This document shows, piece after piece, positions 8,322-16,579 of a DNA stretch of 64,000 bases. The stretch comes from Planctomycetota bacterium (GTDB lineage Bacteria; Planctomycetota; PLA2; JAEUHO01), in assembly GCA_029259775.1 (NCBI GenBank), contig JAJDEN010000032.1:33294-97293 (forward strand). Direction: 5' to 3'. A model generated the notes under the pieces. That model ran no database searches. It had not been told where the DNA came from and worked only from the letters and a program-made list of their open reading frames with translations. Position numbers and translations under genes: made by a program. Each line of letters opens with the position of its first letter. Within the stretch, counting starts at the first letter, position 1.

Positions 8322-10049
8322 CTAGCGGCCCGGGCCCATGGGTGCGGCTCTGCCGGACGCGCCGCGGGCGGTGGAGAGGATCTCCGCTGCGATGCCCAGA
8401 TCATGCGCCTGGCGACGCCCGTCGGCATAGGCATGCAGCCGGTAGCTGCCGAGAGGCATCCGGCTAGGCGCGCGCACGATCACCGCCGTCTGGGACCACG
8501 ACACGATCGTCAGGTCGTACTTTCGGCTGGATCGATCCACGAGGCTGAAGACCTGCCCGGCCTGCACGCCGAAGCTGCCACGGAGGCTCAGATTGCGGCC
8601 GGGACGGATCCGCAAGGTGCCCGGCTCCGTGATCTTCGGACGGAAGCCCGTGCGCCGACCCCAGTCGACGACGGCGGTCGTCGCATCGCGCCCAGCGTCG
8701 TTGACCCGCAGCGCAAGGCCGCTCAGACGGCCGTCGCGCCACGTGGGGCGGATCAGGCCGTCGCCGTTGCCCCACGGGCGGCCCGTCGCGTACGTCATGC
8801 GGGGAGCTCCGAGGGACACGAGTTGGCGCTCCATCGGCGGCTGGCCACTACGAACGGCGACGCCCGGTGCAGGCACGCGCAGTAGACCCAGGTCGCGTTG
8901 AAGCTCGACCCGCCAGATCCGCAGGCCCCGGCCCAACGCTCCGCGGTCATAGGCCCCCGCACCGGCTACCGAGTCTCGCCGGACCCGTCGGTCGCTGCTG
9001 CGGTACTCCACCATGAAGAACTTGTCCATCCCGCGGGACGGGTCGTAGAAGAGCAACGGCCGCCCCGCATCCACGGGCAACTCCGCGACGCTCAACTTCG
9101 CGGTCCCTTCGGAACCGATCTGGAAGATGCGCGGGGAAACCCAGCCCAGGCGCATGCGGTGCCACGGATCCAGGTACACGGGATCGACCGTGTCTTCGCC
9201 GCGAAGCGTGCTGGCCATGACGGTCGCCTGGTAGTTCATGCGGAACCTATGGCCATACACGTCGCCGCAGCCAAGGGTGTGCAACAGCTCGTGCGCCACC
9301 GTGCCATGGCCAACGCCCTCGCCGCAGCCGACCAACTGCCCCCGCCACCGGAGGTTCTGCCCCTTGAGCTTGAACGACCGGTAGCGCGCCGCGCCGGAGT
9401 CGGCGAACGAGACGGGCGGCGTGCCCTTCGGCGGGTGCGCACCAATGAATACGATCGTGAGTTCCACGGGCGTGAGGATGCCGTCGCCGTTCTTGTCGTA
9501 GCGGCGGAACTCGAACAGCGTGCGCTCCGACACCTGCTGGATGGCCTCGTCCATGGAGTCTTCCCACGAACGATTCTTGTTCGTCCCCGGGCATAGACGG
9601 CGCGGCGTGTCCTTGCCGTCCGGTCCCCTCACCTTGACGCTGTAGTTGTTGGCGCAGTGGTAGCGACTCTCGTCCGCCCGGTTCGTACCCCGAAGGTTGC
9701 GCGCCGTCACGGGGCCGACGACGCCGGCGCGCGAGTACTGGAAGCGTCCCGAGCTCATGGCACGGAAGTACCCGACGACGGAAGCGTCATCGCTGCGCGC
9801 ACCGCGGCCGAAGAACATCCGCTCATAGCGAGCCTTGTCGTGGTGACTCCGGAGCTTCACGTCGCTGTACTCCGAGAGGACGACGAGCAACGGCCGGGTG
9901 CCGCGGGCCATCGCCCCGTGGCCGGTCAGCCGACCGTAGCCGAAGTTCTCGGGGGTAGGCGCTGCGTCCGCCGGGGCGGACGCAGCGAGGAAGATCAGTG
10001 TGAGCGCGGCGAGGAAATGCAGCGGCATGCGAAGCGTGCGGGAGAACAT
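8322..10049 (-). CDS. Secreted M6-like metalloprotease with EF-hand motif
   Basis: Exported protein of 575 residues. The start at ATG 10049 is set by a strong GGAGG five bases upstream and by a signal peptide (1-29, ending ADA). Residues about 50-270 resemble M6 (immune-inhibitor-A-like) peptidases, with the zinc motif HELLHTLGCGD at 253-263 (HExxH plus a downstream Asp). A calcium-binding EF-hand loop DKNGDGILTPVE occupies 185-196 within this domain. The C-terminal 130 residues look like an IPT/TIG-type beta-sandwich (PKITEPGTLRI, VSWSQTAVIVRAPSRM). It follows the ECF sigma gene at 148 bases. Likely an extracellular or periplasmic protease; substrate unknown. Confidence 0.8.
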   Translation of the reverse strand: MFSRTLRMPLHFLAALTLIFLAASAPADAAPTPENFGYGRLTGHGAMARGTRPLLVVLSEYSDVKLRSHHDKARYERMFFGRGARSDDASVVGYFRAMSSGRFQYSRAGVVGPVTARNLRGTNRADESRYHCANNYSVKVRGPDGKDTPRRLCPGTNKNRSWEDSMDEAIQQVSERTLFEFRRYDKNGDGILTPVELTIVFIGAHPPKGTPPVSFADSGAARYRSFKLKGQNLRWRGQLVGCGEGVGHGTVAHELLHTLGCGDVYGHRFRMNYQATVMASTLRGEDTVDPVYLDPWHRMRLGWVSPRIFQIGSEGTAKLSVAELPVDAGRPLLFYDPSRGMDKFFMVEYRSSDRRVRRDSVAGAGAYDRGALGRGLRIWRVELQRDLGLLRVPAPGVAVRSGQPPMERQLVSLGAPRMTYATGRPWGNGDGLIRPTWRDGRLSGLALRVNDAGRDATTAVVDWGRRTGFRPKITEPGTLRIRPGRNLSLRGSFGVQAGQVFSLVDRSSRKYDLTIVSWSQTAVIVRAPSRMPLGSYRLHAYADGRRQAHDLGIAAEILSTARGASGRAAPMGPGR

Positions 10050-10052
10050 GGG

Positions 10053-10058
10053 AACCTC
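10053..10058 (-). promoter_or_regulatory. Ribosome binding site of the M6-like protease
   Basis: On the minus strand the sequence TGGAGGTTCCC immediately precedes ATG 10049. This strong site decides the start against the longer open frame, which reaches 10283 inside the sigma factor gene. Confidence 0.7.
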
Positions 10059-10197
10059 CAGGTCGGGAGCCTTGGTTGCGAAGGCCGCCGGTGGCCTGGG
10101 GAGGGACTGCACGCGCGGCCCGGATGCGGACAGCGATCCCTCGATTTCCCGCAGAGGCCAGGGAATGGGGGCTCGTTCGCTCGCCCCGCCGGCCGCG

Positions 10198-10839
10198 TCA
10201 GGCGGGAGGCGTCTCGAGCCCAAGCTCCTCGGCGATGGCGCGCAGCCGGCGCAGGGCACGGATGTAGCGCTTGCTCGCAGCATCCTTGTGCAGACCCAGC
10301 TCAGCTGCGACCTCGCCGTTGCTCAGTTCCTCGAAGTGGCGCAACACGAGGACTTCCCGGTCCTGCTCGTCCATGAGGTCGAGAGCCGCCTGAAGCTGCT
10401 CGCGCAAGTCCGTGCGCGCCGCCGCGGCGGAGGGAGTCACGCCGCGGCCGACGAGCGCATCGACCATCGCCACGGTGGACGCGCCCGGGAAGCCCGGCTT
10501 GCAGGCGGCGACCTGCCTGCGCACGTCCCTCTTCTGCGCCCCGACGTGGTGGCGGTGCAGCTTCACCACCTCCTGGCCGGCAATGTAGCGCAACCAGACG
10601 AAGAACGGCATGTCCGGATCGTCGACGTACGTGTCCAGCCTCCGATCGGCTTCGAGAAACGCGTCTTGCAACACGTCGGAGGCCTGGACGCGGCGCTGCA
10701 GGATCGGATCCAGTCGGAATTGTACGAGACGTCGAAGGCGCGCCCGGTGCTGCTCGAAGATGCGGTCGAGCACGTTGCGGCGCGCGTCGCCCGCGACCTG
10801 CAAGGCTCGCCAGTCACTGTCCATGGCGTCATGCGGCAT
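10198..10839 (-). CDS. ECF RNA polymerase sigma factor, planctomycete type, kinase-linked
   Basis: Group IV sigma factor of 213 residues. Region 2 spans about 24-95 (LQDAFLEADRRL, then FFVWLRYIAGQEVVKLHRHH), region 4 about 145-205 (LDLMDEQDREVLVLRHFEELSNGEVAAELGLHK helix-turn-helix). The 2-4 linker is longer than usual. The region 2.2 signature that is normally acidic (D-A-E-D) reads Q52-A53-S54-D55. No anti-sigma gene is adjacent; the gene starts 34 bases after the stop of a large membrane Ser/Thr kinase. Known ECF factors that lack the acidic signature (EcfP/PknT in Vibrio) need phosphorylation by a partner kinase, so control by the neighbouring kinase is inferred. ATG at 10824 is an alternative start. 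Confidence 0.9.
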   Translation of the reverse strand: MPHDAMDSDWRALQVAGDARRNVLDRIFEQHRARLRRLVQFRLDPILQRRVQASDVLQDAFLEADRRLDTYVDDPDMPFFVWLRYIAGQEVVKLHRHHVGAQKRDVRRQVAACKPGFPGASTVAMVDALVGRGVTPSAAAARTDLREQLQAALDLMDEQDREVLVLRHFEELSNGEVAAELGLHKDAASKRYIRALRRLRAIAEELGLETPPA

Positions 10840-10873
10840 CAGCCTCGGATCCTAGCAGGTTCGTCACGGCGGC

Positions 10874-13800
10874 TCATCGGCCGCCTTGGGGATTGCCCTG
10901 ACCCTCGAGCGCCTCGACGGCTTCGCGCGCCTCCTCGGTCAGCGCACGAAGGCGCGCCACACCGAGGGCCGGATCAGACGCAAGCAGGGTCTCGAGCCGG
11001 CCCAGCGCAGCGCGCGCCTTCGTGGGCTGCCGCAACCCGGCGTGCGCCATGGCGAGGAAGGCCAGGTCGACGCCGTAGCGGTCGGGATGTGTCCCCCGGT
11101 TCAGGACGACGGCCTCGGCGCCCCGGGCAACGGCCAGCGCATGATCACCACACCGATACGTCAGCGCCGCCCAGAGCGTCGCGCGCTGACTGTCTTGCAC
11201 CCCACGATGCCGTCCCGCGCGCACGAGGTCAGCCGAAAGCCCGCGCGCCACCCAACGTTCGCGGAGATCGAGCACGCGGGGCAGCACCTTGCGCCAGAGG
11301 CGGGCGATCAGCCCCGCTTCCGTCGCGCGCCGAGCGTGCAGCACGCGCAAGGCGTGCTCGCGCACCGTCGGTGAGACGTCCTCGTCTTCCTGGATGTCAC
11401 GCAGCGCGGCATCGGGATCGTCCGTGCGGCGCGTGGCGGCCGCGAGTCGTTCCTCCCCCACCGCCCGCTCGACCGCATCCCCACCGTGGAGCGCGCGCCG
11501 CTCCCGCACGGGCCGCGTGTCCCAGATCCGGACTTCCGCGGCTCCCGTGACTGAGACGAGCTGCTTCCCCTCGGGCCCGAACGAGATGGCGTGCACCCAG
11601 GCATGGTGACCGCCCAGGCTTGCGACGAAGTGGCCCGACGCTGTGTCCCACAGCCGCACGGTGCCGTCCCGCGAACTGGAGGCGATGCGCGACCCGCTCG
11701 GGCTGAACTGCACATCGAGGAGGCCGAGGCCCGCCGCGGTCGAGGTCGTAGCGCGCAGCGTGTGGACGCGCTTCAACCCGCTCCCCTTCAGGACGTGGAC
11801 GTCGCCGGCGACGGTGCACGCAGCGATCCGCTCCCCGGCCGCATCGGAGGCAAGGCCCGTGATCACAACCTTGCCGACCGAGAGCCTCCGCTCGATCCGC
11901 AGGCTCACGGCATCGAGCAGGTGGAGGGTGCCCAGCCTGTCGGCCGCGACCAGGGTCCGGCCGCCGTTCGTCAACGTGAGGGCCGTCACCCCGCGCGGAG
12001 CGACGTCCTGCCGCGCCACTTCGCGCCCGCTCGCGACGTCCCACCGCGCGACACGTCCATCGGCGCCGCAGCTGAGCAGCGCACGCCCGTCAGGGGAGAA
12101 CGCCAGGTCCTGCACGCCGCCTTCATGGGCGACGATCACGTGGGCAGCCGCGTCGGTCCGCGTGTCCCACAGCAGGACTTCCCCCATCGCGTCCCCTGCG
12201 GCAACCCATCGGTCGTCCGGACTCACGCGCACCTGCGCCACAGACCAACGATGTCCGATCCATGCCCGGCGCTGCTCGCCGGTGCGCGCGTCCCACTGTC
12301 GGATAACGCCGCCACGCCCCGCGGTCACGAAGAACCCGGCGTGGTGGGCATGGTCAACGGCGTGCACGTCATCGATGTGACCAAGCAGCAGATCGGGGTC
12401 GCCGCTCGCCGACACGCTCCACTCGCGCACGTGCCCGTATCTCGCAACCGTCGCGATCCGGGTGGACGTCGGGTGGAAGGCGATCGACTTCACGCCGATC
12501 CTGTCGTGCCACGTCACCACGTGACGCCACGATCGCGTGTCCCACACCTGGACGCCGTGCGTCATCCCTACGGCGAGGAAGCGCCGATCCACGGAGACGG
12601 CCACATCGGTGCTCGCCGGCTGGTACTGGCGCGAGAGCAGCCGAACCACATCGCCTGTGGCGGCGGAACGAATCGACGTGAACGCGGCGGCCGAGGGGCA
12701 TGCGACGTGCTCCTTGGAGACGAACACGGCACCATGGACGCTGAACGATGCCACCTGTACGGACCACGCACGTCGACCCGTATCCAAGTCCCAAACCGCG
12801 ACGCGGCCGTCCCAGGAGCTGACGACGACGCGCTTGCCCGTTGGATCGAATGCGACAGACTGCAGGGTGCTGTGGACGGCGAGCGTCTGGCGTACCTCGC
12901 CGGACGCGACGTCACGAATGCGCAGCATCCCGTCGTACCCGCCCGTAGCGAGGCGGCGGCCGTCCGGGCTGAAGGCGACCGCGCGGGTGTCTCCCGCCTC
13001 GGGCGTTCGTCTGAGTCGCGCCCCCTCGGGCCACGAGAACAACTCCAGGCCGGAACGGGTGCCGAAGGCGATGCGGTCGCCGCTGGGGCTCCAGCGGATG
13101 ACGTTGACGCCGGCTGCATGCTTCAGCGAGCGAACCGGCTCCGTGGCACCCTCCGCGTGGAGCCACGTCGTGCCATCGGCACCCGTCGCGAGCCAAGCCC
13201 CGTCCGGACTGTAGGCCACCCCACGCAGCCCGACCTCGGAGGCACGGCGCGTGCGCACGCTGCGATCGAGTCGGGCATGCAGCGCGTACCACTCCCAGTT
13301 GCGGTACTCCGGGGGCGCCGCGTCCAGCAAGCGCCGGGCAGCGGGCGCGTCCCACGCGCCAAGGGCCGCTTCGGCCGCACCGATGCGAGCGACGTAGTTC
13401 TGGAAGCGGGCCGTCCTCTCCTTGTCGCGCAGGCTCAGGACGTAGAACACCGAACTCGCGATCAGCACGAGGAGCGCCAGCGCTCCCGTCACGGCCAAGG
13501 ATCGATGACGGCGTACGGCCGACCGCAGGTAGTAGCCGAACGTGGGTGCCCGGGCGGCAATGGGCCTCCCCCCCAGGAAGGCCCGAAGGTCCGATGCCAT
13601 GGCGTCGGCGGTCGCATAGCGCTGCGAACGTTCGCGTGCGATCGCCTTCTGGACGATCGTCTCGAGATCGCGAGGGACGCGTGGATCGACCGCGCGCGGA
13701 GCCGGCGGATCATCGCTGGCGAGGCGAGCGACGAGCGACACGGGATCCTCGTCCGGATACGCGGGCCGGCGCAGCAGCAGTTCGTAGAGCGTTACCCCGA

Positions 13801-14707
13801 GTCCGTACACATCCCCCTGGGCATCCGAGTGGCCCTGCAGCCGTTCCGGAGGCAGGTAGCGCAGCGAGCCGAGAATCTCACCGGTGCGGGTCATCTCGCC
13901 GGCGCCGACCTCCTTGCAGAGGCCGAAGTCGGTGATCCAGACCTTGCCGCGGCCCTGGAGCAGGAGATTGGACGGCTTGATGTCCCGGTGCAAGACGCCT
14001 TGAGCGTGCGCCGCAGCCACCCCCTCGGCAGCCTGGAGGATCACCCGCGTCGCGTTCTCGAAGTACCGACGCCCGATCGTAGACCGCGTGTCCTGGGCGC
14101 CGGCCGCAAGCGCCCCCGCGTCCTCCGGTAAGGCATCGGTCACCGTGCCTGCCAACAACGCACGCGCCACCGTATCGCGAGGCGACGCCGGACGTGCCTG
14201 ATCGAGCAGGGACGCGACATCACGGATCACGCGATCGAGCCCACGCCCGTCGACGAATTGCATCGTGTAGTAGTGGACGCCTTCGTCCTCTCCGTACCCG
14301 ATCACCGGCACGATGCTCGGGTGCTGGAGTCGCCCCGCCGCCTGCGCCTCCATGCGGAAGCGCTCGACGTAGCGAGGATCCTGTGTCGTGCTCGTGGGCA
14401 GGACCTTGAGCGCGACCCGGCGTCCCAACGTCTTCTGTTCCGCCTCGTACACGACTCCCATGCCGCCGCGCCCGATCTCGCGGATGAGTCGGAAGTCGCC
14501 GAGCTCGCCCTCGACCGTTGACGGGAGCGCCTCGCCCTTCGCCGCCTCCATCGAGAGCAGCATGGGGAACAGCGAGCGGATGTCATCGGCGAGCTCAGGA
14601 TGCGACACCGCGTAGGACTCGATCGTCGGCGACGCGCCATGCCGCAGGAGTTCCACGAACGCCTCCGCGAGGCGATCCAGTTCGCCGCTCGCGTCCTGGG
14701 TGCTCAT
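10874..14707 (-). CDS. Membrane Ser/Thr protein kinase with WD40 repeats
   Basis: Signalling kinase of 1277 residues (start ATG 14707; 36 further upstream codons are open but unlike the family). A short helical N-terminus typical of planctomycete kinases (LRHGASPTIESYAVSHPELAD) precedes the kinase domain at 72-380: P-loop GRGGMG 79-84, Lys101, HRDIKPSN with Asp242, DFG 260-262. A roughly 60-residue insert sits before the catalytic loop. One transmembrane helix at 403-425 puts the C-terminal part outside the cytoplasm. That part has about 13 WD40-like blades from residue 490 to 1110 (VAYSPDGAWLATG, VRLWDTASG and so on), then an alpha-helical tail. It is followed after 34 bases by the ECF sigma gene, its likely target. 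Confidence 0.92.
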   Translation of the reverse strand: MSTQDASGELDRLAEAFVELLRHGASPTIESYAVSHPELADDIRSLFPMLLSMEAAKGEALPSTVEGELGDFRLIREIGRGGMGVVYEAEQKTLGRRVALKVLPTSTTQDPRYVERFRMEAQAAGRLQHPSIVPVIGYGEDEGVHYYTMQFVDGRGLDRVIRDVASLLDQARPASPRDTVARALLAGTVTDALPEDAGALAAGAQDTRSTIGRRYFENATRVILQAAEGVAAAHAQGVLHRDIKPSNLLLQGRGKVWITDFGLCKEVGAGEMTRTGEILGSLRYLPPERLQGHSDAQGDVYGLGVTLYELLLRRPAYPDEDPVSLVARLASDDPPAPRAVDPRVPRDLETIVQKAIARERSQRYATADAMASDLRAFLGGRPIAARAPTFGYYLRSAVRRHRSLAVTGALALLVLIASSVFYVLSLRDKERTARFQNYVARIGAAEAALGAWDAPAARRLLDAAPPEYRNWEWYALHARLDRSVRTRRASEVGLRGVAYSPDGAWLATGADGTTWLHAEGATEPVRSLKHAAGVNVIRWSPSGDRIAFGTRSGLELFSWPEGARLRRTPEAGDTRAVAFSPDGRRLATGGYDGMLRIRDVASGEVRQTLAVHSTLQSVAFDPTGKRVVVSSWDGRVAVWDLDTGRRAWSVQVASFSVHGAVFVSKEHVACPSAAAFTSIRSAATGDVVRLLSRQYQPASTDVAVSVDRRFLAVGMTHGVQVWDTRSWRHVVTWHDRIGVKSIAFHPTSTRIATVARYGHVREWSVSASGDPDLLLGHIDDVHAVDHAHHAGFFVTAGRGGVIRQWDARTGEQRRAWIGHRWSVAQVRVSPDDRWVAAGDAMGEVLLWDTRTDAAAHVIVAHEGGVQDLAFSPDGRALLSCGADGRVARWDVASGREVARQDVAPRGVTALTLTNGGRTLVAADRLGTLHLLDAVSLRIERRLSVGKVVITGLASDAAGERIAACTVAGDVHVLKGSGLKRVHTLRATTSTAAGLGLLDVQFSPSGSRIASSSRDGTVRLWDTASGHFVASLGGHHAWVHAISFGPEGKQLVSVTGAAEVRIWDTRPVRERRALHGGDAVERAVGEERLAAATRRTDDPDAALRDIQEDEDVSPTVREHALRVLHARRATEAGLIARLWRKVLPRVLDLRERWVARGLSADLVRAGRHRGVQDSQRATLWAALTYRCGDHALAVARGAEAVVLNRGTHPDRYGVDLAFLAMAHAGLRQPTKARAALGRLETLLASDPALGVARLRALTEEAREAVEALEGQGNPQGGR

Positions 14708-14852
14708 GCGGAGAGCATAGCGATTCTCGAGAAGGGAGCACGCAGCCGCGTCCGGCCGCGCAGGCGAATCAAGGGCGCGGATCCGAGTCCGCCACCTGGC
14801 GTGGCCCTCCGGCATGGGAACGGCCGCCGCGTGCTCCGGGCCGTAGCGGTGG

Positions 14853-15908
14853 TCAACGATCGAGGGTGAAGAACCGCATCCACATCGCCATCTGTGACGA
14901 GTGCCCCTCGAGGATCATCACGACGTTCTCGCCGGGCTTGACAAGATCCGCGAGGCTCTTGCCATTGATCTTCGAGCCCCTGTGGGCTGCGCCCGGCTGG
15001 ACGTGTACCCAGAGCACGCGCTCGCCGTTGGACCACATCCACTGGGTGGGATCGCCTTCGTTGACGTACGCCGTCGCCGTGGGAGGCTTCCAGCCACTCT
15101 TGGCCAACTCGGCCGTGTACCACTTGATGATCTCGCCGCCGTCCTGAGCCGACCCAAGCACCTTCGAGGTCACCGTCGGCCCCGTGGCCATGTAGTTCGA
15201 GCCGTCCCTGACCTCCGTTGCACCCGGGGGGAGCGCCGTGGGCATCAAGCTCGGGCCACCGACCTCCACGACGTGCCCACCCAGAACGCCCAGGGGGTCG
15301 AGCACCATCTTCCAGCTGCCGTCGATGTGCTTGAAGTCGAGGCTTGTCCGGCGCGCGACGCCATCCTCCGCGCTCGCGATCCAACCCCGTGCCGAAGTTC
15401 CGTCGAACTTCACGTCGGCCAGCTTGCCCTCGACCGCGCCCGACAGGCTCTCCGTGATGTCCGGGTCGACGCCGGCAATGTCCGCGATGAATGCCGCGGC
15501 ATTCCCCTTGAGCACAGCGGCCACGCCCTTCACCCCTTCCGGTTCGCCCTTCCCGATCTTGACCCCGTGCTTGCCGTAGACGGCCTTGATGGGCTCGATC
15601 AGATGCTTCTTGGAGTCATTCATTCCATCCACAGCCGAGGAAGTCATGATGTAGGCGAAGAACGCCGTCGCATCCAGCGACTCCGGCGTCAGCAGGGCCA
15701 CCAGCCCCTGCACGTCCGTGGTGGACATCGCCGTCTGGGCCTTGGCGTACACAGCCTCGGGCGCCGGCGTGGCCTCGTCTGCTTCACCGCCACATGCGGG
15801 CAGCACGGCGAACAGACAGGCAGCCACGAGGACCCAGCGCCCACCAAGGGGTGACGTGGCAAAGGAGGACGTGGCAAAGGAGGAAGAGGCGGCAGTCGGG
15901 GTCGGCAT
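14853..15908 (-). CDS. Lipoprotein of unknown function
   Basis: A 351-residue predicted lipoprotein: hydrophobic stretch 25-37 and lipobox LPAC with Cys39. The segment before the signal (SSFATSSFATS) is encoded by a 15-base tandem repeat, so the N-terminus may be longer than needed. The mature protein has an N-terminal helical region (PEAVYAKAQTAMSTTDVQGLVALLTPES) reminiscent of SnoaL/DUF-type stress proteins, and a second domain with PTVTSKVLGSAQDGGEIIKWYTAELAKSGWK that resembles short lipoprotein domains with the pattern IxxWYxxxLxxxGW. I do not recognise the family as a whole. It stands alone between the SRPBCC gene and the kinase gene. Confidence 0.7.
   Translation of the reverse strand: MPTPTAASSSFATSSFATSPLGGRWVLVAACLFAVLPACGGEADEATPAPEAVYAKAQTAMSTTDVQGLVALLTPESLDATAFFAYIMTSSAVDGMNDSKKHLIEPIKAVYGKHGVKIGKGEPEGVKGVAAVLKGNAAAFIADIAGVDPDITESLSGAVEGKLADVKFDGTSARGWIASAEDGVARRTSLDFKHIDGSWKMVLDPLGVLGGHVVEVGGPSLMPTALPPGATEVRDGSNYMATGPTVTSKVLGSAQDGGEIIKWYTAELAKSGWKPPTATAYVNEGDPTQWMWSNGERVLWVHVQPGAAHRGSKINGKSLADLVKPGENVVMILEGHSSQMAMWMRFFTLDR
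15853..15882. repeat. 15-bp tandem duplication in lipoprotein signal region
   Basis: GACGTGGCAAAGGAG occurs twice in a row, in frame, giving the repeated SSFAT-type residues before the signal helix of the 351-residue lipoprotein. It is a length-variable microsatellite candidate. Confidence 0.85.
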
Positions 15909-16070
15909 CGTGTGGTGGGATCCGCGGGTGCTGCCGCCCTGGATCGGCCGGCGCGGGGTGGGTTGTAGGACGAAGGACTGTGCCGATGGCGCTCAAGCGT
16001 GTCTAGTGCCATGTGGGAATCCCCGACGCGCGCCAGGCGCACGGTTCTTCCAGCCGCGGTGCTGGGCCCG

Positions 16071-16526
16071 TCAGTCCGTGGCGCCTGCTTCGATCAGCAC
16101 CTTCATGCGGGCGAAGTTTTCGGCCTGCACCTTCTTGCCCTCGCGCTCCATCTTCTTGCCGAAGAGAAGTCCCATGAGCTTGAAGACGTGCTTGAAGCGC
16201 GCGTCGGACACCTGCGTGAGGCGCGTCGACGTTGGGCTGAGCTGCTCGAGGTCGTAGCCGACCTCCAAGGCGAAGAACGCGCCATCAAGTTTCACGGCCA
16301 TGCGCTCCGGGGCACGATGCTCTGTCACGACGCCCGTCATCTTCATGCGGCGCCCGTTCTCTTCGTAGACGTGCCAGAACGTCGTTCCGACCTTCTCCGG
16401 TGTCTCCTCGATGAGCCCGTGATCCACGAGGTTCGGGACCACCTTCGGCAGGTTGTCTTGGTCGTCGAGGAAGGCGAACACGTCCTCGGGCGGACGCTCG
16501 ATGTCGATGGTGTAGGTGCCCTTCAT
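16071..16526 (-). CDS. SRPBCC (START-like, polyketide cyclase/dehydrase-type) protein
   Basis: Cytoplasmic 151-residue protein of the helix-grip SRPBCC superfamily, which binds hydrophobic ligands in a deep cavity. Seen: the opening strand TYTIDIERPPEDVFAFLDD (short helix PPEDVFAFLDD is typical), middle strands with FWHVYEENGRRMKM and VTEHRAPERMAVKL, and the long C-terminal helix (KKVQAENFARMKVLIEAG). The length fits single-domain members. There is no signal peptide, which is unusual among its exported neighbours. It begins 53 bases after the stop of the 1000-residue repeat protein and may be co-transcribed. Ligand unknown. Confidence 0.8.
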   Translation of the reverse strand: MKGTYTIDIERPPEDVFAFLDDQDNLPKVVPNLVDHGLIEETPEKVGTTFWHVYEENGRRMKMTGVVTEHRAPERMAVKLDGAFFALEVGYDLEQLSPTSTRLTQVSDARFKHVFKLMGLLFGKKMEREGKKVQAENFARMKVLIEAGATD

Positions 16527-16579
16527 GGAGAGAGACTAGCGCCGAACGGCGATACGCACGCAGACGGGATCGCAATCCA

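Noticed and set aside
10050..10283. An N-terminal extension of the M6-like protease up to 10283
   Set aside because: It overlaps the sigma factor gene, lacks a signal peptide, and a strong ribosome site plus signal peptide mark the start at 10049.
11591..14131. An 846-codon plus-strand open frame inside the kinase gene
   Set aside because: Antisense to the kinase WD40 region, with low-complexity Arg/Ala/Gly content.
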